Assembly: GCF_000373585.1 (NCBI RefSeq)
Contig: NZ_KB891951.1
Location: 20,026 to 84,025 of the forward strand
Direction of reading: 5' to 3'
Source of the DNA: Streptomyces sp. MspMP-M5
GTDB lineage: Bacteria > Actinomycetota > Actinomycetes > Streptomycetales > Streptomycetaceae
Length of the DNA stretch: 64,000 bases
Shown here: piece by piece, positions 34,358 through 42,837 of the stretch
Position numbering within the stretch: position 1 is the first letter of the stretch
Layout of the letters: every line of letters begins with the position of its first letter
The notes under the pieces: model-generated
What the model saw: only the letters and a program-made list of their open reading frames with translations
What the model was told of the DNA's origin: nothing
The model's database searches: none
Position numbers and translations under genes: made by a program

Positions 34358-35107
34358 ACAAGAGCCCTAGATCCTCAACCGCGGGACAGGCCCTGGTCGT
34401 TGCCAGTGCGCTTGCCCCGCGCACGTGCCACCCCGTTGGCGCGGCGCTCCCGGGCCCCCGCGGGCGGCGGGTCGGCGGGGTGGAGGGGCGCACGGGCGGC
34501 GCGGTGACGCGCGGGGATGCGGGGCATGCGGGCGCGGGCGGGGGCGCACGGAGCGGGTCGCCCGGGACGGGGCCGGTGCGCCGGGCCGGTTCGCGCCGCG
34601 CCGCGGGCCGGCGACCGCGCCACGGCCTGCCAAGTTCAGGTAAAGGCCGGGTGGTTGCACCGCCCCGACGGCCGTGCGCGGTGTGTGCAGCCCCCGCCGC
34701 GCGTATGCACCGAGGCGGGCGGATGCACAGGGCGTAACCCCCCGGGGGCGAACATATGAGCGATTCTCGCCCGATCCGGCACCCCGGGCACGAGGGGTGC
34801 GCCCCTACCCGCCGGGTCCGTGCGCCATGCGGAGGATTTCATCCCCCTTCCGATGGCGAGGGGGCAGGCCGGCCGTCGGAGGCGCTACCGCGCGCTCTGC
34901 CGGTGTCGACGCGGCCCGTGGTTGTCTCTTCCTCGTCGAATTCGACAGCCCGGAAAAACACCCGACGATCCCGAATCCCAGATCTCAGAATCCCAGAACT
35001 CGCCGAAATCGCTGACATCTCTGCGCGCCCACCGAAATACCGGTATCTCCGGTATTCGGCGCGAGCGACACCTCAGTACGCACAGCACAAGCGACGGGAG
35101 CACGCAC
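34358..35107. other. Long leader/intergenic region before the RPF gene
   Basis: No gene is supported in these 750 nt. A small minus-strand frame (34375-34623) ends ARGKRTGNDQGLSRG but has no other support. Likely structured RNA is present: a GCACCCC/GGGGTGC hairpin at 34779-34800 with 8-nt loop, and a repeated ATGCAC around 34704 and 34725. Known Streptomyces rpfA genes have a c-di-AMP (ydaO) riboswitch in a long leader; I cannot confirm its conserved elements by eye. The last 80 nt before the RPF start are AT-richer. Confidence 0.4.
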
Positions 35108-35866
35108 ATGGAAACTCAGCAGGTGCCGGAAACGCAGGAATCGCCGGAACCCCAGGTGTGCCGGGCGGCGGAAACCCGCGAACCGGCGGACCGGGCCGCT
35201 CGCGGCGAGGCACTGCGCGGCCGGGGGGCCCGCGGCGTCACCGCGGCCGCCGTCCTGCTGGCCGCCGGCGCGCTGGGCGCGGTCTCCGAGGAGCCCGCCG
35301 AAGCCGCCAACAGCGGCACCTGGGACCGCCTGGCCCAGTGTGAAAGCGGTGGCAACTGGCGGATCGACACCGGCAACGGCTTCTCCGGAGGGCTGCAGTT
35401 CGGCCACTCGACCTGGCGTTCCTACGGCGGCGGGGCCTACGCGGGCCGTGCCTCCCGGGCCACGCGGGAGCAGCAGATCCAGGTCGCCGAACGGGTGCTG
35501 GCCCGCCAGGGCTGGGGCGCCTGGCCCGCCTGCTCGGCCTCGCTGGGGCTGCACGGCGCAGCCCGCGGCGGCCGCGTACACATCCTCCCGGCCCGGCCGA
35601 AGGCCGTCCCCCGGCACGCCCACGGCCACCACCACGGGCCGCAGGTGCAGTCCCACCACCAGGTGCACCCCTACAAGAAAGCACCGCACCGGATTTCCGG
35701 CGGTGTGGTGGTAGTCAATGCAGGGGACACCCTGAGCGGAATCGCCGTCGTCCACGGAAAATCCTGGCGGGAAATCTACCGGCAGAACCGCCAGATTATC
35801 GGCGAGGACCCGAACCTCATCTACCCGGGCACCCGTCTGCACGTCGAAGTCTCCGGCCAGAGGTGA
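35108..35866 (+). CDS. Resuscitation-promoting factor-like transglycosylase with LysM domain
   Basis: This 252-residue secreted muralytic protein has a long charged N-terminus and a hydrophobic segment (GVTAAAVLLAAGALGAVS), then the RPF lysozyme-like domain: TWDRLAQCESGGNWRIDTGN with the catalytic Glu in CESGGNW, and FSGGLQFGHSTWRSYGG. A His-rich linker (HAHGHHHGPQVQSHHQVH) leads to a C-terminal LysM domain (VNAGDTLSGIAVVHGKSWRE) that binds peptidoglycan. In Streptomyces such proteins remodel spore walls and aid germination. The ATG at 35108 follows GGGAG by 8 nt. The His-rich linker may bind metal (inference). Confidence 0.92.
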   Translation: METQQVPETQESPEPQVCRAAETREPADRAARGEALRGRGARGVTAAAVLLAAGALGAVSEEPAEAANSGTWDRLAQCESGGNWRIDTGNGFSGGLQFGHSTWRSYGGGAYAGRASRATREQQIQVAERVLARQGWGAWPACSASLGLHGAARGGRVHILPARPKAVPRHAHGHHHGPQVQSHHQVHPYKKAPHRISGGVVVVNAGDTLSGIAVVHGKSWREIYRQNRQIIGEDPNLIYPGTRLHVEVSGQR

Positions 35867-35980
35867 CGGCCGGCGGCTGACGCGCCGCCGCAGACAAGCC
35901 TCTGCGGAAGAGGTCCACGGGAATCCAGAAAGGGGATACCGAGGGGAATGCTGAGGGAATCGACGGGATTTCCGCAGCAT

Positions 35981-36014
35981 TTTCCGGGGGATTCCGGGGG
36001 GAATTTCCGGGGGT
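35981..36014. repeat. G-rich TTCCGGGGG direct repeats
   Basis: TTCCGGGGG occurs three times within 34 nt, between the convergent RPF and permease genes, followed at about 36034 by another G-run. Four G-tracts could form a quadruplex on the plus strand. No gene lies in 35867-36086. Confidence 0.6.
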
Positions 36015-36086
36015 TTCGGAAGCCGAGGTGCGAGGGGGGAGGGCCGGCCGTCCGTGGCGCCGCGGACGGCCGGTCCGGGAAAGGAT

Positions 36087-37520
36087 CTACTTCCGCCGGA
36101 CCCGCCGGCGGATTTCATAGGCGGCCAGTACGACACCGAGCGTGAGCAGGCTCAGCCAGAACTGCGCCCGGCTGTCCGGCAGTACCGCCATCGCCCCGAT
36201 CACCAGTGCCATCAGCGCCACGGTCAGCCGGCTGAGCCAGGGGAAGCCCCACATCCGCAGGGTGAGCCGCGCCGGTTCCGTGCGTTCCAGCCGGCGCCGC
36301 ATCCGCAGTTGCGTCACCGCGATCGCCAGATAGACGAACAGGGCAATGGCGCCATAGGAGTTGATGAGGAAGGAGAAGACCACATCCGGAGAGAGCCAGG
36401 CCGCGAGTACCGACAGATAGCCGACCGACGTCCCGGCCAGCAGCGCCCGGCGCGGCACCCCGCTCGCCCCGACCTTGGTGAGGCCGCGCGGCGCGTCCCC
36501 GTTGCGGGTGAGCGCGAAGAGCATCCGGGACGAGGTGTAGAGCGCGGAATTCAGGCAGGAGAGCACCGCCACCAACACGATCGCATTCATCACCGTGCCG
36601 GCCGCGGGCACCGCCAGCCGGTCCAGCACCGCCGCGTACGGGCTCACCTCGATCGCCTTCGACGTCCACGGCACCACCGCGACCACCACGAGGACCGACA
36701 GCACATAGAACGCCACCACCCGCAGCACGATCGAGCGGATGGCGTTCGCCACCGCCCGCTCCGGCTCGACCGATTCCGCCGCGGCGATGGTGACGATCTC
36801 GGTGCCGGTGAAGAAGCCGACACAGGGCACCACGGCGGCCAGCACGGCGCCGGCGCCGGCGGGCGCGAAGCCGCCGTGCGCGGTCAACCGGTCCAGCCCG
36901 CCGCCGGACCCGGGCCACAGCCCGAGCACGAAGAGCGCGCCCAGGAAGAGGAACACCACGATCGCCACGACCTTGATCGACGAGAACCAGTACTCGAACT
37001 CGCCGTAGGAGCGGGCCGACACCAGGTTCGTCGCCGTCAGCAGCGTCAGCAGCACCAGGCTGACCGCCCACAGCGGCACCCCGGGCAGCCACAGCCGGAT
37101 GATCCGGCCGCCCGCCACCGCCTCGACGGCGACCACGACGACGAAGAAGTACCAGTACAGCCAGCCCACCGCGAACCCGGCCCGGTGCCCGAGGGTCTCC
37201 CGGACGTGCGCGTAGAAGGAGCCCAGCGCCGGGCGCGCCACGGTCATCTCGGCGAGCATCCGCATGATCAGCACGGTCAGTACGCCGGCCGCCAGGAACG
37301 ACACCACCGCGGCCGGCCCGGTGGACCGGATCACCACCCCGCTGCCGACGAACAGCCCGGCTCCGATCACCCCGCCCAGCGCGATCAGCCGCATATGGCG
37401 GCGCTTGAGGCCCTGCCGCAGGCCGGTGCCGGCGGAGTCCGCCGCCGGGTCGGCCGGGCCGGGCCGCGGCGCCGCGGTGTGAGGCGCGGCACCGCCGGAG
37501 GATGTCGTTCCCGTACTCAT
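36087..37520 (-). CDS. APC family amino acid permease (GABA permease-like)
   Basis: This 477-residue transporter has about 12 transmembrane helices. The family signature is RHMRLIALGGVIGAGLFVGSG in helix 1, with ALYTSSRMLFALTRNGDAPRG near helix 8. A 30-residue Pro/Ala-rich cytoplasmic head precedes the core. It imports an amino acid or GABA with a proton. The specific substrate cannot be told from the sequence. Confidence 0.92.
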   Translation of the reverse strand: MSTGTTSSGGAAPHTAAPRPGPADPAADSAGTGLRQGLKRRHMRLIALGGVIGAGLFVGSGVVIRSTGPAAVVSFLAAGVLTVLIMRMLAEMTVARPALGSFYAHVRETLGHRAGFAVGWLYWYFFVVVVAVEAVAGGRIIRLWLPGVPLWAVSLVLLTLLTATNLVSARSYGEFEYWFSSIKVVAIVVFLFLGALFVLGLWPGSGGGLDRLTAHGGFAPAGAGAVLAAVVPCVGFFTGTEIVTIAAAESVEPERAVANAIRSIVLRVVAFYVLSVLVVVAVVPWTSKAIEVSPYAAVLDRLAVPAAGTVMNAIVLVAVLSCLNSALYTSSRMLFALTRNGDAPRGLTKVGASGVPRRALLAGTSVGYLSVLAAWLSPDVVFSFLINSYGAIALFVYLAIAVTQLRMRRRLERTEPARLTLRMWGFPWLSRLTVALMALVIGAMAVLPDSRAQFWLSLLTLGVVLAAYEIRRRVRRK

Positions 37521-37598
37521 GGGGCGCGACGCTAACGTGCCAATCCTGCGGGGCTGTTGCCGCAGTGTTTCAGCCCCGCCCGGCCAGTCGGGAGCCGG

Positions 37599-38768
37599 TC
37601 ACAGCGGCAGTGCGCAGACCGCCATCGGCGCCGTGAACGGCTCGCCCGCCCGGGCCAGCGTCCCGGTCCGGGCGTCCACCGCGAAGACCGTCACCGATCC
37701 CGACTTCTGGTTCGCGGCGAACAGCCACCGCCGGTCCGGCGAGAACGCGATCTGCCGGGGGAAGTCGCCGCCCACCGGCACCGTGTCCAGCAGCCGCAGC
37801 CGGGCGCCGCCTTCCTCGACGGCGTACCGGGTGAGGCTGTTGTCGCCGCGGTTGGCGAGGAAGGCGAACCGGCCGTCGCCGGTGACCAGGATCTGGGCCG
37901 GATGGCTGACGACCCCCGGTGCGGTCCCGGTGGACTGCGGCGCCCCCGGCGCGAGCCGCCCGCCGCGCGGGTCGTAGCCGCAGACCACCACGGTGTTGTC
38001 GACCTCGTTCGCCAGATAGGCATGCCGGCCCGAGGGGTGGAACGTCAGATGGCGGGGGCCGGCGCCCGGCCGCAGCGAGGCGTACGCCACCTGGGACAGC
38101 GTCCCGGCCCGCGGGTCGAGCCGGTAGGTGTAGACGGTGTCGTTGCCGAGGTCCACGGCCAGCACATGACGGCCGTCCGGGGCGGTGACGATCTGGTGCG
38201 CGTGCGGCCCGGTCTGCCCGGGGCCGGGCGGCGGGCTGTCGTGGACGACCAGGTCGGTGCGCGGGCCCAGCGCCCCGGTGCGGCGGTCGATCGGATGGAC
38301 GGCCACGCTCCCGGAGAGGTAGTTGGCGCTCAGCAGCCACCGGCCGCCGGGGTGCACCGACAGATGGCACGGCCCGGCGCCGCCGGTGGGCCGGCTGCCC
38401 AGCACCACCGGCCCACTGCCGCGCCGCAGCGCGACCGCCGTCACCGCGCCGTCCTCCTGCTCGTCGACCGCGTAGAGCGTCCGGCTGTCCGGAGCCAGGG
38501 CCAGGTAGGAGGGGTCGGGGACGCCCGGGAGCACGCCGGTGGCGGTGAGGGCGCCGGTTCCGGGGTCGTAGCGGGCCAGGCCGATGCCGGTGCCGCCCCC
38601 GGGTTTCGAGGTGTACGTCCCCAGGAAGAGCGGCCGCGGCCGCCGCCGCCCGGCCCACGCGGGACCGCCGCCCCCGGCCGCCACCGCGGCTCCGGCCGCG
38701 CCCGCCGCGAGCGCCCCGGCGAATCTCCGCCGCCCGATCCCGCCGCGCGCCTCTGCCGCCTCGCCCAT
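37599..38768 (-). CDS. Tat-exported lactonase (6-phosphogluconolactonase-like beta propeller)
   Basis: This 389-residue protein of the seven-bladed lactonase family has a twin-arginine signal IGRRRFAGALAAGAAG near residues 11-26. Repeated blades include FLGTYTSKPGGGTGIGLARY, PCHLSVHPGGRWLLSANYLS, GPRHLTFHPSGRHAYLANEV and RQIAFSPDRRWLFAANQKSG. Intracellular relatives hydrolyse 6-phosphogluconolactone, but export argues for another lactone or a binding role. The ATG at 38768 is chosen for GGAGG 6 nt upstream; a GTG at 38798 is in frame. Confidence 0.9.
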   Translation of the reverse strand: MGEAAEARGGIGRRRFAGALAAGAAGAAVAAGGGGPAWAGRRRPRPLFLGTYTSKPGGGTGIGLARYDPGTGALTATGVLPGVPDPSYLALAPDSRTLYAVDEQEDGAVTAVALRRGSGPVVLGSRPTGGAGPCHLSVHPGGRWLLSANYLSGSVAVHPIDRRTGALGPRTDLVVHDSPPPGPGQTGPHAHQIVTAPDGRHVLAVDLGNDTVYTYRLDPRAGTLSQVAYASLRPGAGPRHLTFHPSGRHAYLANEVDNTVVVCGYDPRGGRLAPGAPQSTGTAPGVVSHPAQILVTGDGRFAFLANRGDNSLTRYAVEEGGARLRLLDTVPVGGDFPRQIAFSPDRRWLFAANQKSGSVTVFAVDARTGTLARAGEPFTAPMAVCALPL

Positions 38769-39025
38769 GCCACACCTCCGGTCCGGAACGGTGCCCACCC
38801 GGCAGTCAGGGTGGCCCGAGCCCCACCACCCCGCAAGGGCACGGCACTTGACGTCCCATCAGCCACCGCCACCCCGGGAACCCCGTACATCCCGATGATG
38901 ACCCCCACCCGGCACGTAGCACTCCAGTCGTACGCGCAAACACATACGCGGACGGATTCGCCGCACCCCACACCTTGCATACGTTCGTGACCAAGGAAAA
39001 CGCATGATCGAGAGGTCGCGGATCG

Positions 39026-40114
39026 ATGTACGGCAAGGCATTCGCCCCGGAGTACCAGGGCGAACTGGGCTCGGCGCTGAGCGTGAACTCCTCCTACGAG
39101 GAGGTACTGGCCACGGCGCACCGGACACTCGCCGACGCGGACACCGCGCTGGAGCGGTCCCGGGCCCAGCTGGCCGTCGCCGAGGCCAACCGGCGGCTGG
39201 GCCGGGCGGACGCCGCCGGCACCGCCTGGCGGACCGCCTACCGCAGCGGCCGGACCGCCGGCGACCCGGCCGCGATGGCCTGGGCCCTGTGGAGCGGCGG
39301 CACCCTGGCCCGCCAGTGCGGTGCCCTGCCGCTGGCCCGGCGGCTGCTCACCCACGCGGTGACGCTGGCCGAGACCGGCGGCGACCGCCTCGCGCACGGC
39401 TACTCCCTCGCCGGCCTCGCCGAGACCGGCCGGATACAGGGCGACTACGAGGCCGTCGCCGAGCTGCACGAGCAGCTCCTGGCGCAGGCCCGGGCGCACG
39501 GCGAGGCCCGGCACATGGTCTGGGCGATGTCGGGCATCGCCCAGATGCACCGCAACACCGGCGAGCACGACAGGGCCCTGGAACTCTTCGAGGAGTCCGC
39601 CCGGATCGCCGCCGAGGCCGACGACTTCCGCGGCCGGGCCTGGTCGCTGCGCGGCGTCGCCGACGTGCTGTCCGTCCGCGGCGAGCCGGACCGGGCGCTG
39701 GCCCTGCTCTCCGAGGCGGAGACGATCTGCCGCACCATGGACCTGGCCGGCGCGCTCGCCTACAACCACAAGATGCGCGGCAACGTCCTCTACCGCGCCG
39801 GCCGCTACGCCGAGGCCCGCGACACCTACACCCTGGCGCTGGGCGAGTTCCGCGCGATGGAGGAGCCGCGCGGCGCGGCGCTCTCCCGGCTCGGCCTGGC
39901 CAAGGCCCGCGCCCGCCTGGGCCACGACCGCACCCGTACGCTGCACGAACTCGACGCCCTGGAACGGGACTTCGCCCGCATCGGACTGCGGCACGCCCGC
40001 GAGATGGTCATCGCCTTCCGGGCAGAGCTGACCGCGACACCGGCGGCAGGAACTCCTGCTCCGCGCTCCGGTGCCACCACTCGCCGGTCTCCCGCAGTTC
40101 CCGCCAGGTCGTGA
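39026..40114 (+). CDS. Tetratricopeptide repeat protein
   Basis: This 362-residue, all-helical protein is made of TPR-like repeats, for example GDPAAMAWALWSGGTLARQC, GEARHMVWAMSGIAQMHRN, DRALELFEESARIAAEADDF and YAEARDTYTLALGEFRAMEE. It has no enzymatic motif and probably scaffolds protein contacts. The last 35 residues (Thr/Ala/Pro/Arg-rich) are encoded antisense to the end of the lipase maturation factor gene, with a 107-nt convergent overlap, so the natural stop may have been lost. Confidence 0.82.
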   Translation: MYGKAFAPEYQGELGSALSVNSSYEEVLATAHRTLADADTALERSRAQLAVAEANRRLGRADAAGTAWRTAYRSGRTAGDPAAMAWALWSGGTLARQCGALPLARRLLTHAVTLAETGGDRLAHGYSLAGLAETGRIQGDYEAVAELHEQLLAQARAHGEARHMVWAMSGIAQMHRNTGEHDRALELFEESARIAAEADDFRGRAWSLRGVADVLSVRGEPDRALALLSEAETICRTMDLAGALAYNHKMRGNVLYRAGRYAEARDTYTLALGEFRAMEEPRGAALSRLGLAKARARLGHDRTRTLHELDALERDFARIGLRHAREMVIAFRAELTATPAAGTPAPRSGATTRRSPAVPARS

Positions 40115-41432
40115 AGCGGTAGCGGAAGACCCGGGCCCGCACCCGCGCGGGCGGCAGATCGGGGAACGGATTGCGGCGCAGCAGCCGCAGGGTGTCCGGG
40201 TCGTTCTCCAGCAGCCGTGCCACGAACGGCAGGAACCACGACCGGGCATAGCCCGGCGAGAGCGCCGCGAACCACATCAGCCAGTCCAGCCGCAGGTGGT
40301 AGGGCGCGAACTGGCGCGGCAAGTGGCCCGGGGCCCCGGGCTTGCCGTGGAACTCGTAGGCGTGCCAGGTCGTGTCGGGGCCGGAGACCGCGTCCTCGGT
40401 GCCCTCGACGACGATCTCCCGGCGGACCCGGGTGATGCTGCCGAACGCACCGTAGGAGTTGACCAGGTGCAGCGGCTCGTAGGAGGTGTTCATCAGCTGG
40501 CCCCGGGACACCAGGTTGCGCGCCGGGCGGTGGCTGAGCGCGACGACGCCGGCCGCGGCGGCGCTCACCACCGCCTCGAACCACACCGGCGCGGCGCCCG
40601 GTGCCGGCGGCGGGCCGCCCCACAGCGGGGCGGCGGCCGACAGGGCCAGCGCGATGGTGATCCAGTTCAGCCAGGCGAAGTTGCCGGACAGCACCAGCCA
40701 CAGCTGGGTGGCGGCCATCCCGAGGGCCGCCCACCCGGCGACCGGCTGCGGGGTGAACAGCAGCACCGGCAGGACGAGTTGGGCGACGTGGTTGGCGGCC
40801 GTCTCGACCCGGTGCAGCGGCTTGGGCAGCCGGTGGAAGAACCAGCTGAGCGGGCCCGGCATCGGCTGGGTCTCGTGGTGGTAGTAGAGGCACGTCAGGT
40901 CGCGCCAGCAGCGGTCCCCGCGCATCTTGATCAGCCCGGCGCCGAACTCCACCCGGAAGAGCAGCCAGCGCAGCAGCCACATGACCAGCACCGGGGGAGC
41001 GGTGTCGGCGTTGCCGAGGAAGACCGCCAGCACCCCCGACTCCAGCAGCAGCGTCTCCCACCCGAAGCCGTACCAGGTCTGCCCGACGTTGACGATCGAC
41101 AGGTACATCGCCCACAGCACGGCCCACATCGCCATCGCCGCCCCCAGCGGCACCGCGTCCGCCGCCCCGGCAGCCACCGCCGCGGCCAGCGCCGCCCCGC
41201 TCCAGGCCCAGCCCGCGAAGAAGCGGTCGGAGTAGTGCAGCTGGAAGACCGACGGGGACAGCCGGAACGGCACCCGCGCGGTGAAGTCCGGGATCGGCAG
41301 CATCCCCCGGGAGCCCAGCAGCGCCCGGAACTGACGGGCCGCGGCGACGAACGCGACCAGGTAGAGCACGGCGAGCAGCCGCTGGAAGACCAGCCGCCCG
41401 AGCCATGAACCGGGATCAGAGAACCATTCCAC
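40008..41432 (-). CDS. Lipase maturation factor family membrane protein
   Basis: This 474-residue protein has several hydrophobic helices in its first 280 residues and the family's conserved segments GWETLLLESGVLAVFLGN, RVEFGAGLIKMRGDRCWRDL, YHHETQPMPGPLSWFFHRLP and WLNWITIALAL, then a soluble domain with SYEPLHLVNSYGAFGSITRV. In animals LMF1 matures lipases in the ER; bacterial roles are unknown. The GTG at 41432 matches the usual N-terminus (EWFSDPGSWLGRLVFQRLL). The frame is open upstream but not conserved-looking. Confidence 0.88.
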   Translation of the reverse strand: MEWFSDPGSWLGRLVFQRLLAVLYLVAFVAAARQFRALLGSRGMLPIPDFTARVPFRLSPSVFQLHYSDRFFAGWAWSGAALAAAVAAGAADAVPLGAAMAMWAVLWAMYLSIVNVGQTWYGFGWETLLLESGVLAVFLGNADTAPPVLVMWLLRWLLFRVEFGAGLIKMRGDRCWRDLTCLYYHHETQPMPGPLSWFFHRLPKPLHRVETAANHVAQLVLPVLLFTPQPVAGWAALGMAATQLWLVLSGNFAWLNWITIALALSAAAPLWGGPPPAPGAAPVWFEAVVSAAAAGVVALSHRPARNLVSRGQLMNTSYEPLHLVNSYGAFGSITRVRREIVVEGTEDAVSGPDTTWHAYEFHGKPGAPGHLPRQFAPYHLRLDWLMWFAALSPGYARSWFLPFVARLLENDPDTLRLLRRNPFPDLPPARVRARVFRYRFTTWRELRETGEWWHRSAEQEFLPPVSRSALPGRR

Positions 41433-41640
41433 CCGCCCATGGGTAGCACCGGGGCCACCGGCCGGGGAGACGGCGCGCGGAACGCGGCCCGCGCCCCGGC
41501 CCCATCTGTCCACGTTAGGGAACGGACCCGCGCCGGCAACCGGGGAGCCGCGCGGGCGGTGCGAAAGAGGGGGGCTGACAGCCGGTCGGGTGAATGACAC
41601 AGCGTGGCCGCGGGCCCGCGGCGGGCCGTGGCACCCGGGC

Positions 41641-41685
41641 GCTTTTTCCGCCTTCGCACGACGTGTCGCTATCACCGGAAAAAGC
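41641..41685. promoter_or_regulatory. 10-bp inverted repeat in the divergent region
   Basis: GCTTTTTCCG (41641-41650) and CGGAAAAAGC (41676-41685) form a perfect inverted repeat with 25-nt spacing, in an AT-rich island between the LMF gene and the small ORF at 41855. The rest of 41433-41854 holds no gene. Confidence 0.55.
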
Positions 41686-41775
41686 CGAGCGGACCCCGAG
41701 CGGCGCCGATATTCTGGAAGGCGACGGACGACCCTCCTGGGAGACGCCAACACCATTGGCCCGTCGCGGGAACGC

Positions 41776-41805
41776 CACAAACCCTGGCCGACCTCCCGGT
41801 TTGTG
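41776..41805. promoter_or_regulatory. Operator-like dyad upstream of the small basic protein
   Basis: CACAAACC (41776-41783) and GGTTTGTG (41798-41805) are perfect inverted arms with a 14-bp spacer, about 50 nt before the small ORF. The size and symmetry fit a dimeric repressor site. Confidence 0.55.
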
Positions 41806-41854
41806 AACAAGGCGCCACCGCGTCGGAACCAGTACCTCGAAGAAGGAGTGCGTG

Positions 41855-42025
41855 GTGGCAGTGCACAAGGCTCAACACAAGCAGCCCCGTCTGAAGCAGG
41901 GCGAGCGCTCAGGGCGAATCAAGGAAGTCCGCAATCTCGAAGCCTGGGACCGCTGCGGCCCGGTCCGTCTGGCCGGCTGCGAGGAGGATCCCGTCGAACC
42001 GCACATCGTCCGCGGCATCGACTGA
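41855..42025 (+). CDS. Small basic protein of 56-57 residues
   Basis: This short ORF begins at GTG 41855 (GTG 41852 is also in frame) after AAGGAG at 41843-41848. It encodes a Lys/His/Arg-rich head (VHKAQHKQPRLKQGERSGR), then IKEVRNLEAWDRCGPVRL and CEEDPVEPHIVRGID. It has two cysteines. It ends 70 nt before the convergent TIGR03086 gene. Codon third positions are G/C-rich, as for a real gene. No family is recognised. Confidence 0.6.
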   Translation: MAVHKAQHKQPRLKQGERSGRIKEVRNLEAWDRCGPVRLAGCEEDPVEPHIVRGID

Positions 42026-42098
42026 CCCCGCCGCGGGTGCCCGCCGGCCCCGGCCCCTCCTCTTCTCCGGGGGCAGGGGCCGGCGGCTGCCACCGCGG

Positions 42099-42674
42099 TC
42101 AGGGCCGCCGGCCGAGCAGACACAGCAGCCGGGTCAGCTCGTCCGCGCCCTCCGGCGGCTCGACGGGCGCGGCGAACAGCCCCGTACCCGCCAGCGCGTC
42201 GACATACGGCTCCACCTCGCGCAGCGCCGCGTTCACCAGGCGGTCCGGCAGCCGCTCGTCGGCACCGATCGCCCGGGAGAGGTCCCAGGTGTGCACCACG
42301 GCGTCGGCGGTCATCTGCGTGCAGTACGCGTCGGACGGCGTGGTGCCGTAGGAGAGGTGGACCGAGCGGTGCAGCGCGCCCGGCTCGGCGAACGCCGCCT
42401 TCGCCGCCGCGGCGGCCCGGTCCCACGCCCCGACCGGGTCCTCCCCGAGCTGGTCGCCGTCGAAGTCCCCGTCCACCGCGGCGACGGTGGAACCGTCCCG
42501 CACCAGGCGCGGCACCCACAGCTGCTCCGCGGTGAGGTGGTTGACCAGGTCGAACACCGACCACTGTGCGCACGGGGTCGGCGCCTCCCACTGGTCCTCC
42601 CCGACGGCGTGCACCCGCTCGCCGAAGAGCGCCAGCGCCTCGGCGTGGGTGCGCAGGATGTCGTTGTTGCCCAT
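42099..42674 (-). CDS. TIGR03086-type maleylpyruvate isomerase-N/DinB-like protein
   Basis: This 191-residue all-helical protein of the mycothiol-dependent maleylpyruvate isomerase N-terminal superfamily is of TIGR03086 type. Typical segments are EDQWEAPTPCAQWSVFDLVN HL (split here by helix end), ADAVVHTWDLSRAIG and the C-terminal LDPHxxF-like area EGADELTRLLCLLGRRP. The metal His of the fold is in VNHL and VVHTWD. Its biochemical role is unknown; some relatives use mycothiol. The ATG at 42674 is internal to a longer open frame without coding character upstream. Confidence 0.87.
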   Translation of the reverse strand: MGNNDILRTHAEALALFGERVHAVGEDQWEAPTPCAQWSVFDLVNHLTAEQLWVPRLVRDGSTVAAVDGDFDGDQLGEDPVGAWDRAAAAAKAAFAEPGALHRSVHLSYGTTPSDAYCTQMTADAVVHTWDLSRAIGADERLPDRLVNAALREVEPYVDALAGTGLFAAPVEPPEGADELTRLLCLLGRRP

Positions 42675-42837
42675 GGTCCCGAGGATAGGAGCGGCCGGCG
42701 GCGACGGCGCCCGGTGCGGGGCGATCGGAGCACGGCGCGGGGATGGCGCGGTGCGCTCTGGTGGCCGCCCGGTGGTTGGCGCTTGAATGAGCCGGACCGG
42801 TGTGCGCCGGTCCTGGCCGCTCCCTTCTGGAGGCACC

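Noticed and set aside
34375..34623. 82-residue Arg/Ala-rich minus-strand ORF
   Set aside because: No ribosome site, no recognised family; only the last 25 codons look coding.
35981..36050. Functional G-quadruplex
   Set aside because: G-tracts are present, but location between convergent genes and uneven loops give no clear role; listed only as a repeat.
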